A stretch of DNA of 64,000 nucleotides from NCBI RefSeq assembly GCF_037201965.1, contig NZ_CP147518.1:4209001-4273000 (forward strand). Reading direction: 5' to 3'. Positions 35,453 through 45,157 of the stretch are shown in pieces. Source of the stretch: Spirosoma sp. SC4-14. GTDB taxonomy: Bacteria; Bacteroidota; Bacteroidia; Cytophagales; Spirosomataceae. Under the pieces are notes generated by a model that worked only from the letters and a program-made list of their open reading frames with translations, searched no databases and was not told the DNA's origin. Numbering within the stretch: the first letter of the stretch is position 1; each line of letters begins with the position of its first letter. The translations under genes and the position numbers were made by a program.

Positions 35453-37972
35453 ATGAACACAAGCACAACTGTACGTGTCGTTGTTATTGGCAATGGCATG
35501 GTTGGCTTTAAGTTCTGCGAGAAACTTATAGCCAGAAAAAAAAATGAACATCAGTTCGCCCTGACAGTTTTTGGCGAAGAACCACGAGTGGCCTACGATC
35601 GCGTTCACCTGAGCGCCTATTTCGATGGCAAAACCGCTGACGACCTGACCCTTGCCCCTCCCGACTGGTATGCGGCCAATGGTATCCAGCTTTATCTGAC
35701 CGATCCGGTCGTTGCTATTGACCGCGACAGAAAAGAGGTACGCTCCCATCATGGCCTTGTAGTGCCTTATGACTATTTAATAGTGGCCACCGGTTCTGGT
35801 GCCTTTGTACCACCCGTTGCCGGAGTTGAAAAAGATGGTGTATTTGTTTATCGCACCATCGAAGACCTTGATCTCATTCAATCATACGCGCGCAAGGCCT
35901 CGCGGGGAGCCGTGCTGGGTGGTGGTTTGCTGGGCCTCGAAGCAGCCAAAGCACTGCTCGACCTGGGACTCGCCGAAGCCCATGTCGTTGAGTTTGCGCC
36001 ACGGCTCATGCCCCGGCAAATTGACGAGGCCGGTTCCGGAATTCTCCAGAGTCAGCTAGAATCGCTGGGGCTCTCGATCCATTTATCGAAAAGTACTCAG
36101 CAAATTACGGGCGACGACACTATAACTGGAATGCAGTTTGCCGATGGTTCGCATCTCGCTGTCGACATGCTGATTATTTCGGCCGGTATCCGTCCGCGTG
36201 ATGAACTAGCCAAAGCGGCTGGTTTGGATACTCATCCACGCGGAGGCATCCTTGTCAATAATTTCCTGCAAACTTCCGACCCATCCATTTTTGCTATTGG
36301 CGAATGCGCTGTTGCTCACCATATGATTTATGGTCTGGTGGCACCAGGGTACGAAATGGCGGATGTAGTTGCCTCCCGACTGATTGGCGATGAAAAAGAG
36401 TTTAAGCCGTTCGATATGTCGACCAAGCTAAAACTGATCGGCACCGATGTTGGCAGCTTTGGCGATCCATTTGCGGCTGAGCCTCAATGCCGTACCATTG
36501 TTTACGAAAACAAGGTAAAAGGTATTTATAAGCGAATCAACATTTCGCCGGATGGCAAAGAACTGCTGGGCGGCATTCTGGTAGGTGATGCCGAACAATA
36601 TAATATGCTGCTGCAAACCTGCAAGAACAAAACCATATTGCCGCCCAATCCGGAAGACCTCATTCTTGGCTCGGGGGGGGGCGAAGAGGCTGGCGCGGGT
36701 GTTATGAGCCTACCCGACGATGCACTGATCTGCTCCTGCGAAGCGATCACAAAAGCTACACTCTGCCACGAAATCGGCGAAAATGGTCATACGACGGTCG
36801 ATGCACTGAAAAAAGCGACCAAAGCCTGCACAGGTTGCGGTGGATGTACGCCACTGGTGAAAGACCTGATCCAGGGTGTACTGAAACAGCAAGGGCACTA
36901 TGTCCGCAATATCCTCTGCGAACACTTCGAATATACTCGTCAGGAATTGCTGGATCTGGTTAAGATCAATGGACTAAAAACCTTCGGTATGGTGCTCGAC
37001 CAGTTTGGGCATGGCGATGGTTGTGAAGTCTGCAAACCGGCCATCGCTTCTATTCTGGCCAGTCTCTGGAACGAAAACATTCTGGAACAGGGTCGGTCCA
37101 CCATTCAGGATTCGAACGACCGCTATCTGGCTAATATTCAGAAAGGTGGAACCTACTCGGTTGTGCCCCGAATTCCGGGCGGAGAAATCACGCCCGACAA
37201 ACTAATTGTTATTGGGCAGGTGGCCAAAAAATATGGTCTGTACACGAAAATTACGGGTGGTCAGCGGATCGATCTGTTTGGGGCTCATGTTGGTGATTTA
37301 CCGCTGATTTGGGAAGAGCTGATTGCCGCTGGCTTCGAAAGTGGTCATGCCTACGGAAAATCCTTACGGACCGTGAAAAGCTGCGTTGGCAGTACCTGGT
37401 GTCGCTACGGTGTTCAGGATTCGGTATCGTTTGCCATTGAGGTAGAAGAACGCTACAAAGGCGTTCGGTCTCCGCATAAAATCAAGTCGGGCGTTTCGGG
37501 CTGTATCCGCGAATGTGCCGAAGCACAGAGCAAAGACTTTGGCATCATTGCTACCGAAAAGGGCTGGAATCTGTATGTGGGTGGCAATGGGGGCTCCAAA
37601 CCCCAACACGCTCAGTTACTGGCTTCCGACATCGACAAAGAAACCTGCATTCGCTATATCGACCGGTTCCTGATGTTCTATATCAAAACGGCCGATCCGC
37701 TCACCCGCACGGCCACCTGGCTCAACAAACTGGACGGGGGCATGAGTTACCTAAAAGCCGTTGTTATCGACGATGTGCTGGGTATTGGTCAGGAGCTGGA
37801 AAACGAGATGCAATTGCTGGTCGATACCTTCAAATGCGAATGGACAGCGGTAGTTGAAAACCCAGAACTGCGTAAACGTTTCTCGCACTTCGTAAATGCC
37901 CCTGGCCAGAACGATCCTACCATACAATTTGAGCCATTACGCCATCAGAAACGCGCTAAGGAATGGCGTTAA
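35453..37972 (+). CDS. nirB: NADH-dependent nitrite reductase, large subunit
   Basis: An 839-residue cytoplasmic enzyme that reduces nitrite to ammonium with NAD(P)H. In order: an FAD/NAD oxidoreductase module (residues 1-400, VVIGNGMVGFKFCEKL), a BFD-like 2Fe-2S domain (CSCEAITKATLC ... ACTGCGGC, about 425-475), ferredoxin-like half domains, and the siroheme/4Fe-4S domain with cysteines in SCVGSTWCRYG and SGCIRECAEA (C-x5-C and C-x3-C), complete. Length is normal. It is first in the plus-strand operon and is translationally close-coupled to nirD. Siroheme comes from the divergent cobA product. Confidence 0.96.
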   Translation: MNTSTTVRVVVIGNGMVGFKFCEKLIARKKNEHQFALTVFGEEPRVAYDRVHLSAYFDGKTADDLTLAPPDWYAANGIQLYLTDPVVAIDRDRKEVRSHHGLVVPYDYLIVATGSGAFVPPVAGVEKDGVFVYRTIEDLDLIQSYARKASRGAVLGGGLLGLEAAKALLDLGLAEAHVVEFAPRLMPRQIDEAGSGILQSQLESLGLSIHLSKSTQQITGDDTITGMQFADGSHLAVDMLIISAGIRPRDELAKAAGLDTHPRGGILVNNFLQTSDPSIFAIGECAVAHHMIYGLVAPGYEMADVVASRLIGDEKEFKPFDMSTKLKLIGTDVGSFGDPFAAEPQCRTIVYENKVKGIYKRINISPDGKELLGGILVGDAEQYNMLLQTCKNKTILPPNPEDLILGSGGGEEAGAGVMSLPDDALICSCEAITKATLCHEIGENGHTTVDALKKATKACTGCGGCTPLVKDLIQGVLKQQGHYVRNILCEHFEYTRQELLDLVKINGLKTFGMVLDQFGHGDGCEVCKPAIASILASLWNENILEQGRSTIQDSNDRYLANIQKGGTYSVVPRIPGGEITPDKLIVIGQVAKKYGLYTKITGGQRIDLFGAHVGDLPLIWEELIAAGFESGHAYGKSLRTVKSCVGSTWCRYGVQDSVSFAIEVEERYKGVRSPHKIKSGVSGCIRECAEAQSKDFGIIATEKGWNLYVGGNGGSKPQHAQLLASDIDKETCIRYIDRFLMFYIKTADPLTRTATWLNKLDGGMSYLKAVVIDDVLGIGQELENEMQLLVDTFKCEWTAVVENPELRKRFSHFVNAPGQNDPTIQFEPLRHQKRAKEWR

Positions 37973-38379
37973 TGAGCAACTACCTGCATCAACATCTCTT
38001 CTTATTCGAAAAAAGCAGTCAACTCATGGAAGTATTTATTGCACCCAAACACGAAATTACCTGGCATTTGGCCTGCTCAATTGATGCCATTCCAGAAGAT
38101 GGTGGCGCCTGCGCCATTGTCAATGGCAAACAAATTGCCATTTTCAACTATACCCGCCGGAGCAAATGGTATGCGACCGACAACGAATGTCCACACCGCC
38201 AGCAAATGGTATTGTCGCGGGGCATGATTGGCAGCCAGGGCGACGAGCCTAAGGTAGCCTGCCCGTTTCATAAGAAAACCTTTTCGCTTCAGACTGGCCA
38301 GTGTCTCAACGACGAATCGTATCAGATTACTACCTATCCTGTTAAAATTGCCAATGGGAAGGTGTATATTGGGATTTGA
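37972..38379 (+). CDS. nirD: Nitrite reductase small subunit (Rieske-like)
   Basis: A small partner of NirB with a Rieske-type fold. The Rieske-like cluster positions are partly kept (ECPHRQQMVLSRG and CPFHKKTFSLQTG, that is CxH ... CxxH), so it may bind a 2Fe-2S cluster, unlike E. coli NirD. The ATG at 37972 overlaps the nirB stop (TAATG), which suggests translational coupling and gives 135 residues. A downstream ATG at 38026 (MEVFIAPKHEITW) gives the more usual 117 residues, so the true start is uncertain. An ATG at 37963 inside nirB is less likely. Confidence 0.9.
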   Translation: MSNYLHQHLFLFEKSSQLMEVFIAPKHEITWHLACSIDAIPEDGGACAIVNGKQIAIFNYTRRSKWYATDNECPHRQQMVLSRGMIGSQGDEPKVACPFHKKTFSLQTGQCLNDESYQITTYPVKIANGKVYIGI

Positions 38380-38390
38380 GCAATTCAGTT

Positions 38391-38477
38391 GGTTTATGGT
38401 TTTCGGCTTACGGTTGCGCTGCTATGGAAGGATTCGTGCTAATGAGTGGAGCTACCGTAAACCATAAACCGTAAACC
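38391..38477. repeat. GTAAACC/ATAAACC-arm inverted repeat with conserved loop (element A)
   Basis: Arms 38391-38414 and 38454-38477 match at 20 of 24 positions. The 39-nt loop (38415-38453) contains TGGAAGGATTCGTGCTAAT, found unchanged in element B and inverted with two changes in element C. It fills the nirD-kinase gap. Confidence 0.85.
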
Positions 38478-38487
38478 ATAAAGCTCT

Positions 38488-39966
38488 ATGAAGCAACTCG
38501 ATCAGCAGGTAGCCCGTCGGTTAACCCGATTCTACGTAATGGCCCTTACGGCTCTGGCCTTCTTATCGGTCAGCGGGCTTCTGTTTATCCGCAAAACACT
38601 CAGCAATCACTACGACGACGGTCGCGTTGTAAACGTAACGGGTCGCCAGCGGATGTTAAGTCAACGACTTACCAAGCTGGCTTTGTTGCGAACAACGGGC
38701 TTGTCGGCGGCAGATACCGTATCGTTCGATTCGCTACTGCATACCTGGAGTCAGACCCATAATCAGTTGCGAAATGGGCTCCTGAACATGGAGAAAACCT
38801 ATACCGTTCGGAAGAGCAACCGACTGGATAGTATGTTTGCCCAAATCGAGCCTATTTTTCTGTCTCTGCGCCACAGTTTTATTCAGATTCAGCGTCCTGA
38901 TCTAAGCCCGTCCGAAAAACAAGCCATCCTCAATACCATCCTGCGCGATGAGCTCCCCTTTGTTCAGCAGATGAACGACATTGTTTTTCAGTTCGATACC
39001 GAAAGTTTTGAGCGTGTTAAGACGCTCGAACGCATCGAGTGGTTTCTCACTGGTGCAACGCTGCTGACTCTTTTGCTTGAAGCTTTCTTCATTTTCCGAC
39101 CCGTTGTTGGCTATATTCAAAACATTGTCAGGCGGCTGGCTCATTCCGAAAATGCGTTGCAGGAAGCCAACCTACACCTCGAAATAGCCAATCATGAACT
39201 GGAAACTACGAACCAGAATCTGGCAGCCGCCAATCAGAAACTGGTTGATACCCAGCAGGAATTACTCCGAACGACCGCAGAAAAATTTCAATTACAGATT
39301 GCTGAAGACACCGTTAGGTCGGCTGCCTTGCTGGAGGGGCAGGAAGAAGAACGCCGACGCTTTGCCCGCGAACTTCACGATGGCATTGGACAGATGCTTA
39401 CTGGCTTGAAGCTTCATGCCGAAAAAATGAAATCGATCAACTTCCCGGACGAAAAACAACGAATTCGCTTCGACGAATTATGTAGCCTGATTTATGATAT
39501 AATTCAAACCACCCGCCAAATATCGTACAATCTGATGCCAGCGGTATTGGGAGATTTTGGTTTAGGCGCTACCTTGCAATTACTAGCCGAACAAACCGCC
39601 CGTTCATCGGGGCTTACGATTATTTTTGATGGCAACCGGGAATCTGTTCGACTAAGCCCCTCCACCGAAATCGGCCTGTATCGCATTGCGCAGGAGGCAC
39701 TTAACAATGCAATAAAGTACGCGCAAGCGCAAACTATCCGCATCTCCTTACTACAGAGTCAGGATAATCTTGCGCTCACGATAGAAGATGACGGTAAAGG
39801 ATTTTCGACCAAAAAAGGGACAAAAACCGACCAATTACTTTCGGGAACGAGTGGCATAGAAAATATGCGTACCCGCGCCCGATTGCTCAATGGCTCGCTA
39901 ACCATTACGTCGAAGCCTAAAAAAGGAACAAAAGTTTTGGTAACTATCATGGTTTGCGGTTTATAG
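38488..39966 (+). CDS. NarX-like sensor histidine kinase
   Basis: A 492-residue membrane sensor kinase. Two transmembrane helices (about residues 16-34 and 187-204) enclose a periplasmic PilJ/NarX-type helical sensor whose first segment, GRVVNVTGRQRMLSQRL (45-61), resembles the nitrate-binding P-box of NarX. A HAMP-like coiled coil (218-285) leads to a HisKA_3 domain with the phospho-accepting histidine H297 (RRRFARELHDGIGQ) and a HATPase domain (EDDGKGFS, GTSGIENMRTRARLL). I infer that it senses nitrate or nitrite outside and phosphorylates the NarL-like regulator that follows. The last codons and the stop lie in the left arm of element B. Confidence 0.9.
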   Translation: MKQLDQQVARRLTRFYVMALTALAFLSVSGLLFIRKTLSNHYDDGRVVNVTGRQRMLSQRLTKLALLRTTGLSAADTVSFDSLLHTWSQTHNQLRNGLLNMEKTYTVRKSNRLDSMFAQIEPIFLSLRHSFIQIQRPDLSPSEKQAILNTILRDELPFVQQMNDIVFQFDTESFERVKTLERIEWFLTGATLLTLLLEAFFIFRPVVGYIQNIVRRLAHSENALQEANLHLEIANHELETTNQNLAAANQKLVDTQQELLRTTAEKFQLQIAEDTVRSAALLEGQEEERRRFARELHDGIGQMLTGLKLHAEKMKSINFPDEKQRIRFDELCSLIYDIIQTTRQISYNLMPAVLGDFGLGATLQLLAEQTARSSGLTIIFDGNRESVRLSPSTEIGLYRIAQEALNNAIKYAQAQTIRISLLQSQDNLALTIEDDGKGFSTKKGTKTDQLLSGTSGIENMRTRARLLNGSLTITSKPKKGTKVLVTIMVCGL

Positions 39967-40031
39967 TTTACGGTATGCCTGGAAGGATTCGTGCTAATAA
40001 GCGGAACTACCGTAAACTGAAAACTATAAGC
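39951..40031. repeat. Inverted repeat with conserved loop (element B), overlapping the kinase stop
   Basis: Left arm 39951-39974 includes the last four codons and the stop of the sensor kinase. The loop 39975-40008 holds the 19-nt core TGGAAGGATTCGTGCTAAT, identical to element A. The right arm from 40009 starts ACCGTAAACT and pairs over its first 10 bp exactly, then imperfectly. Confidence 0.8.
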
Positions 40032-40054
40032 TGGCAACTATAAACTGAACCACC

Positions 40055-40735
40055 ATGTCGATTCGCATACTGATTGCCGATGATCATTCTGTTGTACGAA
40101 AGGGGATTCGTATGCTGCTGGAAGATGAAACAGATATTCAGATTGTGGGCGAAGCCGCCGATGGCGATGAAGCCATTGATCAGGTGGCGGCCAATAAGCC
40201 TGATGTTCTGCTTCTGGATATTACGATGCCCCGCATGTCGGGTATTGATGCGCTGAAAGTTGTTTCGCAACAGTTTCCGAAGGTTCGAACACTGCTGTTC
40301 AGTATGCACAACAATCCCGATTATATCCTGAAAGCCGTTCAAAATGGGGCAGCGGGTTATCTTCTGAAAGATAGTAGCCAGGAAGAAATCCTGAAAGCCA
40401 TTCATACCGTTACGGCTGGCGAGCTGTACTATCCGCCCAATGCATCCTCGGTCATTATCCGTCAGCTTGTAATTCCTACAATTGATAACTCCCAACACCA
40501 GGAGACGGCATACATACCCCGCACAGCCTCCTCGGTCTGGAATAAAATCACTTCGCGGGAGGCCCAGATTTTAACCTGCCTGATCGATGGCATGAGCAGC
40601 CCCGAAATAGCTGAACAATTCGGAATCAGTGCCAATACGGTTGCTAACCAGCGGGCCAGCATCCTGCGCAAAGCAGGGGTTAAAAATACCGTCGACCTGA
40701 TTCGGCTGGCCCTGGAAGAAAAAAACCAGCGCTGA
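40055..40735 (+). CDS. NarL/LuxR-family response regulator
   Basis: A 226-residue response regulator. The receiver domain (residues 1-120) has the acidic pair in LIADDHSVVRKG, the phospho-acceptor D55 (VLLLDITMPRMSG) and the late lysine in GYLLKDSSQEE. A C-terminal LuxR-type helix-turn-helix follows (SREAQILTCLIDGMSSPEIA, FGISANTVANQRASILRKAG). It pairs with the kinase just upstream and probably controls the nirB and cobA promoters, whose shared region holds two dyads. The downstream 226-bp gap has small dyads but no strong terminator. Confidence 0.93.
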   Translation: MSIRILIADDHSVVRKGIRMLLEDETDIQIVGEAADGDEAIDQVAANKPDVLLLDITMPRMSGIDALKVVSQQFPKVRTLLFSMHNNPDYILKAVQNGAAGYLLKDSSQEEILKAIHTVTAGELYYPPNASSVIIRQLVIPTIDNSQHQETAYIPRTASSVWNKITSREAQILTCLIDGMSSPEIAEQFGISANTVANQRASILRKAGVKNTVDLIRLALEEKNQR

Positions 40736-40812
40736 CTACCCCTAATCTCCTTCTTCTGATCAATCCTCTCAGGTGGCACTATTGCCTTTTTGTAATGCGT
40801 TAGGTAAAACTG

Positions 40813-40901
40813 TATGCATTCTACTGCATATATCCGCTAATTTGCACCCCGATCATTCGTTCATTTCGATTACCAAAAGAAAAAGCTTTCCTTTTGGTAA
40901 T
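40813..40901. promoter_or_regulatory. Two small dyads upstream of the metalloprotease gene
   Basis: TATGCA and TGCATA flank 6 bp at 40813-40830, and ATTACCAAAAG / CTTTTGGTAAT form an 11-bp stem with an 11-nt loop at 40869-40901. Either could be an operator or leader structure of the following gene; the second could also weakly terminate the regulator transcript. Confidence 0.4.
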
Positions 40902-40961
40902 GTAACGTTTATAGCAGATTTTTGACTTTCAATTGGGATTATTCAATTTAATATATAAAAT

Positions 40962-43900
40962 ATGACAAAATTATACTACAAGTTTCTGTTTTGGGGTATT
41001 TTATATATTTTTCTGCATCATTATGCAGCAGCCCAGTCTACCCTGCCTCCAAACCTTCCGCTCTGCGGCACTCCCGACCTGACCCGTGCCCAGGCCCTAT
41101 CGCTCACGCAGCAGGCAAATGCAGCCCTGCAACGCAAACGGGCAACGGGCGCTACATTTAACACGATTACGTATGTTCCTATCCGTCCGCATATCTTTCG
41201 ACAGAGTAATGGAACTGGTGGTTTCTCGTTAGCCGATCTTAATCAGGTAATCGCCCTGACCAACAGCTATTATCTGCTCAATGGCTATGGTATTCAGTTC
41301 TACTTTGCCGGAACGACCCCGAATTATATCGATGATGATGGCATGTATAACCAGTACAATGGCCAGTCGGTCGATGCCTATGACGCCAATAATGCTTTAA
41401 ATCAGTATTATGTCCATCAATTTTCTGACTTGGGACTTGGTGGCTATGCCTATTATCCGGCCGATGGTATTTATTCAACCCGATCGTTTATTCTGACTGG
41501 CTCCGGCGAATACATTGAAGACTTAGGGAATCGGCTGATCCCTCATGAGTTAGGACACACCTTTAACCTGATCCATACGTTCGGGCAAAATGGCGGGAGC
41601 GGTGTACTCGGCTCGGGAACGACTACCGAACTCGTAACCCGGGGAGCCGGAGCCAATTGCCTGACCGATGGCGATCTGGTTTGCGATACGCCCGCCGATC
41701 CCTATAATATGACTGGAGCCTACCTCACCTACGTGAATGGCTGTCCGCAATATGACCCGAGCAGTTCGGCACGCGATGCAAACGGTGATGTCTATACGCC
41801 ATCCATCACCAACATTATGTCGTACTACTTTCCGTGTACGCACGATTTCACGCCGGGCCAATTCGATCGCATACAGGCTGGTCTGGCCCTGCGCCAGTCA
41901 CATACGACCTATACGCTTAATGCTCCAGCAACCGCAATGACTGCGCCCAGTAACCTGACAGCCAGTTATAACGGCCTAAGCGTCACTCTAAACTGGCAGG
42001 ACAACTCCAGCAACGAAATGGGCTATTTTATCGAGCGTTCGCTGGTTTCCAACGCGGGTTTTACGCCAATTGGCGGTGTTGCGCCCAACGTAACTACATT
42101 TACGGATACAAAGGCAAGTGCCAATGTCACGTATTATTATCGAATCCGCCCTTCGAACACAACCACCGGTAGCCTCAGCATACCCGTTTCTATTACCACC
42201 ACACCTCCTACCGTAACCGGTCTTACCACCACGAACATAACCGGCTCATCGGCCCAACTAAACTGGAATATTCTGGATAGTGACATTACCTACGATGTTC
42301 AGTGGAGAGCCGCCGGCACTACAACCTGGAACACGTTGTCCAATATATTCGGCAACAGTTATTACCTATATAACCTCCAGCCAAGCACCGCCTATGAATG
42401 GCAGGTAAAAGTATCGTCGAGCGATACGTATTCAGGGCCCCTTATATTTTCTACTACCTGCCCAACCCCATCCTTTCCGTCCAGCTACCCCTATCGTAGT
42501 ACAGCTCAACTGTATTGGTCATCGTATGTAAATCAGACCTTTACCATACAGTGGCGGCAGCAGGGAAATTCAGCCTGGAATACCATTACGGGTTTAACGT
42601 CGTCGTATTATTCACTTACCGGACTTACCTCTTCCACTGTGTATGAGTGGCAGGTTCAGGGTGTTTGTTCAACTACTGCCACCACCGACTATACCAGCCC
42701 GCAGTCATTCACGACTAAGTCGTGCGATATACCAACAACACCTACAAGTTCTTACATAGGTATATCAACAGCCCGGGTTTACTGGTACACCTCCTACTAT
42801 GATTCTGACAGAACCTACGAAGTTCGCTACCGCCCTGTCAATACCATCAACTGGACAACTATCAGCAGCCTTACGGCAACTACTTCGAGCCTGACAGGTC
42901 TAACGAATAACACTCAATATGAATGGCAGGTAAGGAGTGTTTGCGGCCCCAGCGAAAGTTCCGACTTTACTACACTCGCCACGTTTACAACGAGTTGCGT
43001 TATCCCATACGGTTTATATGGGAATCCGACAGCAACAAGTGCTTTCATCAGTTGGTCTGCGAACTATGTTGAACCAGGGGCAACTTATGAAATACAATTC
43101 AGACCTACCGGGTCACAGACCTGGTCAACAGTGAGCAATCCATCTACTTACACATCACTAACTGGTCTTGCTACAAACACAACCTACGAGTGGCGGGTTA
43201 GAACCATTTGTTCCGTCTCCGAACAATCCGACTATTCCAGTATAAACACATTTACAACTGGCTGCAAAACACCCGACACGAACTTAGTATCGATCAGCGA
43301 TTTGTCGTCGGCGTCGGTGCAACTTAACTGGTATCTGACCAGCGACCCCGGCACATTATTCGACATTCGGTATCGACCGGTCGGCTCGGCCAACTGGACA
43401 ACAGTCAGCAGTGTAACGGCAACCACGTCGAACGGATCGTATCGACTTACGGGATTGACCAACAACACAACCTACGAATGGCAGATTAGAACCGTCTGTT
43501 CGCCCAATCAACAATCAGATTACACGCAAAGTCTGCAGTTTACAACCCAGTGTGTAATTCCTTATTCGCTTTACACCAATACGCTGGTTACCGCAGCAAC
43601 ATTGACCTGGAATAATTTTGGACCCGATGTAACGTATGATGTACAATATCAGCAATCGGGAACAAATTCCTGGACAACGTTGACCAACCTAACATCCAAC
43701 ACGGTTGCCATAACAGGCCTTACAGGAAGTACAGGCTATGAATGGAAAGTTCGCAGTCATTGCAACGACGGTACCTATACCGACTATTCATACGTAAGCT
43801 ATTTCTACACGAACTCCTGCAGCAGTCCATCCTCGCTAACCACAACGGAACAAACCACAACTTCGGCCAAAATCAACTGGTATTTTTATTATGCCAGTGT

Positions 43901-44318
43901 GGGGACTATGTACGAAGGGCGTTATCGAGTTGTGGGCACTACCGACTGGACGTATCTCGGCAACCTCTCCAGCACCAACGGCTATGGTTATTTCACCATT
44001 ACGGGCTTAACCCCAACAACTTCGTATGAATGGCAAATCAGAACGCTGTGTTCGGCCAACGAAAGTTCTGCCTTTTCAAATTCGACCTACTTTCAGACCT
44101 ATAGCCCCTGCAATGGCATGTATACCATCAAAGCAGGTCAATGGGATGATCCGGCAGTATGGTCCTGCAACCGCATCCCAACCAGCACCGACGATGTACA
44201 GATCAAACACGTCGTTTCGTTACCCGCCTATTATACCGCTAATGTCCATAAAATTCAGTTCGATATAGGCCAGCAATTAGTATACGCCGTTTACTCCCGA
44301 TTGAAACTGGGGTTTTAA
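40962..44318 (+). CDS. Secreted M43-like metalloprotease with about eight FN3 repeats
   Basis: An 1118-residue surface or secreted protein. After a signal peptide (ending about AAAQ, residue 25) comes a metzincin-type protease domain with zinc ligands in HELGHTFNLIH (H195, H199, H205) and a Met-turn in TNIMSYY. The usual glycine between the second and third histidines is asparagine. Residues about 325-1050 are fibronectin type III modules; seven share the motif YEW(Q/R/K)(V/I) and end in a cysteine-containing T-F-T-T-x-C, so they are probably recent duplications. The C-terminus (GQWDDPAVWSCNRIPTSTDD) resembles a G8-like domain. It probably degrades extracellular protein. It stands alone between the nitrate island and the efflux genes. 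Confidence 0.88.
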   Translation: MTKLYYKFLFWGILYIFLHHYAAAQSTLPPNLPLCGTPDLTRAQALSLTQQANAALQRKRATGATFNTITYVPIRPHIFRQSNGTGGFSLADLNQVIALTNSYYLLNGYGIQFYFAGTTPNYIDDDGMYNQYNGQSVDAYDANNALNQYYVHQFSDLGLGGYAYYPADGIYSTRSFILTGSGEYIEDLGNRLIPHELGHTFNLIHTFGQNGGSGVLGSGTTTELVTRGAGANCLTDGDLVCDTPADPYNMTGAYLTYVNGCPQYDPSSSARDANGDVYTPSITNIMSYYFPCTHDFTPGQFDRIQAGLALRQSHTTYTLNAPATAMTAPSNLTASYNGLSVTLNWQDNSSNEMGYFIERSLVSNAGFTPIGGVAPNVTTFTDTKASANVTYYYRIRPSNTTTGSLSIPVSITTTPPTVTGLTTTNITGSSAQLNWNILDSDITYDVQWRAAGTTTWNTLSNIFGNSYYLYNLQPSTAYEWQVKVSSSDTYSGPLIFSTTCPTPSFPSSYPYRSTAQLYWSSYVNQTFTIQWRQQGNSAWNTITGLTSSYYSLTGLTSSTVYEWQVQGVCSTTATTDYTSPQSFTTKSCDIPTTPTSSYIGISTARVYWYTSYYDSDRTYEVRYRPVNTINWTTISSLTATTSSLTGLTNNTQYEWQVRSVCGPSESSDFTTLATFTTSCVIPYGLYGNPTATSAFISWSANYVEPGATYEIQFRPTGSQTWSTVSNPSTYTSLTGLATNTTYEWRVRTICSVSEQSDYSSINTFTTGCKTPDTNLVSISDLSSASVQLNWYLTSDPGTLFDIRYRPVGSANWTTVSSVTATTSNGSYRLTGLTNNTTYEWQIRTVCSPNQQSDYTQSLQFTTQCVIPYSLYTNTLVTAATLTWNNFGPDVTYDVQYQQSGTNSWTTLTNLTSNTVAITGLTGSTGYEWKVRSHCNDGTYTDYSYVSYFYTNSCSSPSSLTTTEQTTTSAKINWYFYYASVGTMYEGRYRVVGTTDWTYLGNLSSTNGYGYFTITGLTPTTSYEWQIRTLCSANESSAFSNSTYFQTYSPCNGMYTIKAGQWDDPAVWSCNRIPTSTDDVQIKHVVSLPAYYTANVHKIQFDIGQQLVYAVYSRLKLGF

Positions 44319-44322
44319 ATTG

Positions 44323-44386
44323 ACTGGCTATTGGCTGTTAGCTATTGACTATTGAACTGGCTCAGAGCTAACAGCCAATAGCCAGT
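44323..44386. repeat. Perfect 21-bp inverted repeat after the metalloprotease gene
   Basis: ACTGGCTATTGGCTGTTAGC and following T at 44323-44343 pair exactly with 44366-44386; the loop is 22 nt. Outside the stem TTTTAA/TTAAAA continue the symmetry after a 4-nt bulge. It starts 4 bp after the stop codon. Confidence 0.85.
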
Positions 44387-44423
44387 TTAAAACTAATTTA
44401 CCACAAAACAGTACGAAATCAAG

Positions 44424-44445
44424 AATTTTAAATATTTGTTTAAAA
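44424..44445. promoter_or_regulatory. Operator candidate 1, upstream of tetR-type gene
   Basis: A 22-bp AT-rich pseudo-palindrome (core TTTAAATATTTGTTTAAA), 56 bp before the regulator ATG. Its exact reverse complement lies at 45158-45179, before tolC. This is the layout expected of a TetR repressor site shared by regulator and target operon. Confidence 0.75.
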
Positions 44446-44500
44446 AAACCATTCAAGAAATTTGTGTGTTAAGAAAGCAACAAATACTTTTGAATGTCAG

Positions 44501-45136
44501 ATGAAAAAAAGCATGAACTGTACCCCTTTTAAATCGACCGAAGAGAAGATACGGGAAGCCGCCAAGCGGGTCTTTCTGGAAAAGGGGTTCGATGGAGCTA
44601 CCTCGCGGGATATTGCCGATGCCGCGGGTATTAACATTGCACTGACCAACTACTATTTCCGTAGTAAAGAAAAACTGTTTATGAGCATTTTTGAAGAAAT
44701 GCTTCAGTTGTTCTTCAACGGAATGGTCGATATTATGAACAAACCGATCAGCCTCCGGGAAAAAATTACCGAACTGATCGAACACGATTTTCAGTTGCTG
44801 AAGAAAAACCCGAGTCTGGCGATTTTCATTATGAATGAAATTCACCGCGACCCCGATCGGATGGCAAGCAGTCTTGGTGTAATGAAACAGATTCACCACT
44901 CGCTGTTCGAAGAGCAGCTTCAGCAGGAAATTAAGCGGGGCAACGTTCGGCCAATCAAAGCCATTCATCTAATGCCGATGATCTTTTGCAACATACAGTT
45001 TCTGTTTATTGGCAAGGCCATGCACATGAAAATGTGGCAAATGGATGAGGATGACTTCGAAAAGTTTGCCAACGAACACAAAGCCCTGGTTACCGACATG
45101 GTCACCACCTATATTTTTGAATTCGAGAAGGCGTAA
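44501..45136 (+). CDS. TetR-family transcriptional repressor
   Basis: A 211-residue one-component regulator. The N-terminal helix-turn-helix is typical (KIREAAKRVFLEKGFDGATS, RDIADAAGINIALTNYYFRS), followed by a helical ligand-binding domain with PF-like features (LLKKNPSLAIFIMNEIHRDP). I chose the ATG at 44501 (MKKSMNCTPF); the longer frame needs a TTG. It lies directly upstream of, and in the same direction as, the TolC-adaptor-RND genes, and a 22-bp site occurs in front of both, so I infer that it represses itself and the pump and is released by a pump substrate. Confidence 0.93.
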   Translation: MKKSMNCTPFKSTEEKIREAAKRVFLEKGFDGATSRDIADAAGINIALTNYYFRSKEKLFMSIFEEMLQLFFNGMVDIMNKPISLREKITELIEHDFQLLKKNPSLAIFIMNEIHRDPDRMASSLGVMKQIHHSLFEEQLQQEIKRGNVRPIKAIHLMPMIFCNIQFLFIGKAMHMKMWQMDEDDFEKFANEHKALVTDMVTTYIFEFEKA

Positions 45137-45157
45137 TCGCCTATTTTTTTATCACTA

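Noticed and set aside
44453..44968. 171-codon minus-strand open frame over the TetR gene
   Set aside because: The plus-strand TetR protein has a canonical helix-turn-helix; the opposite frame has no motif.
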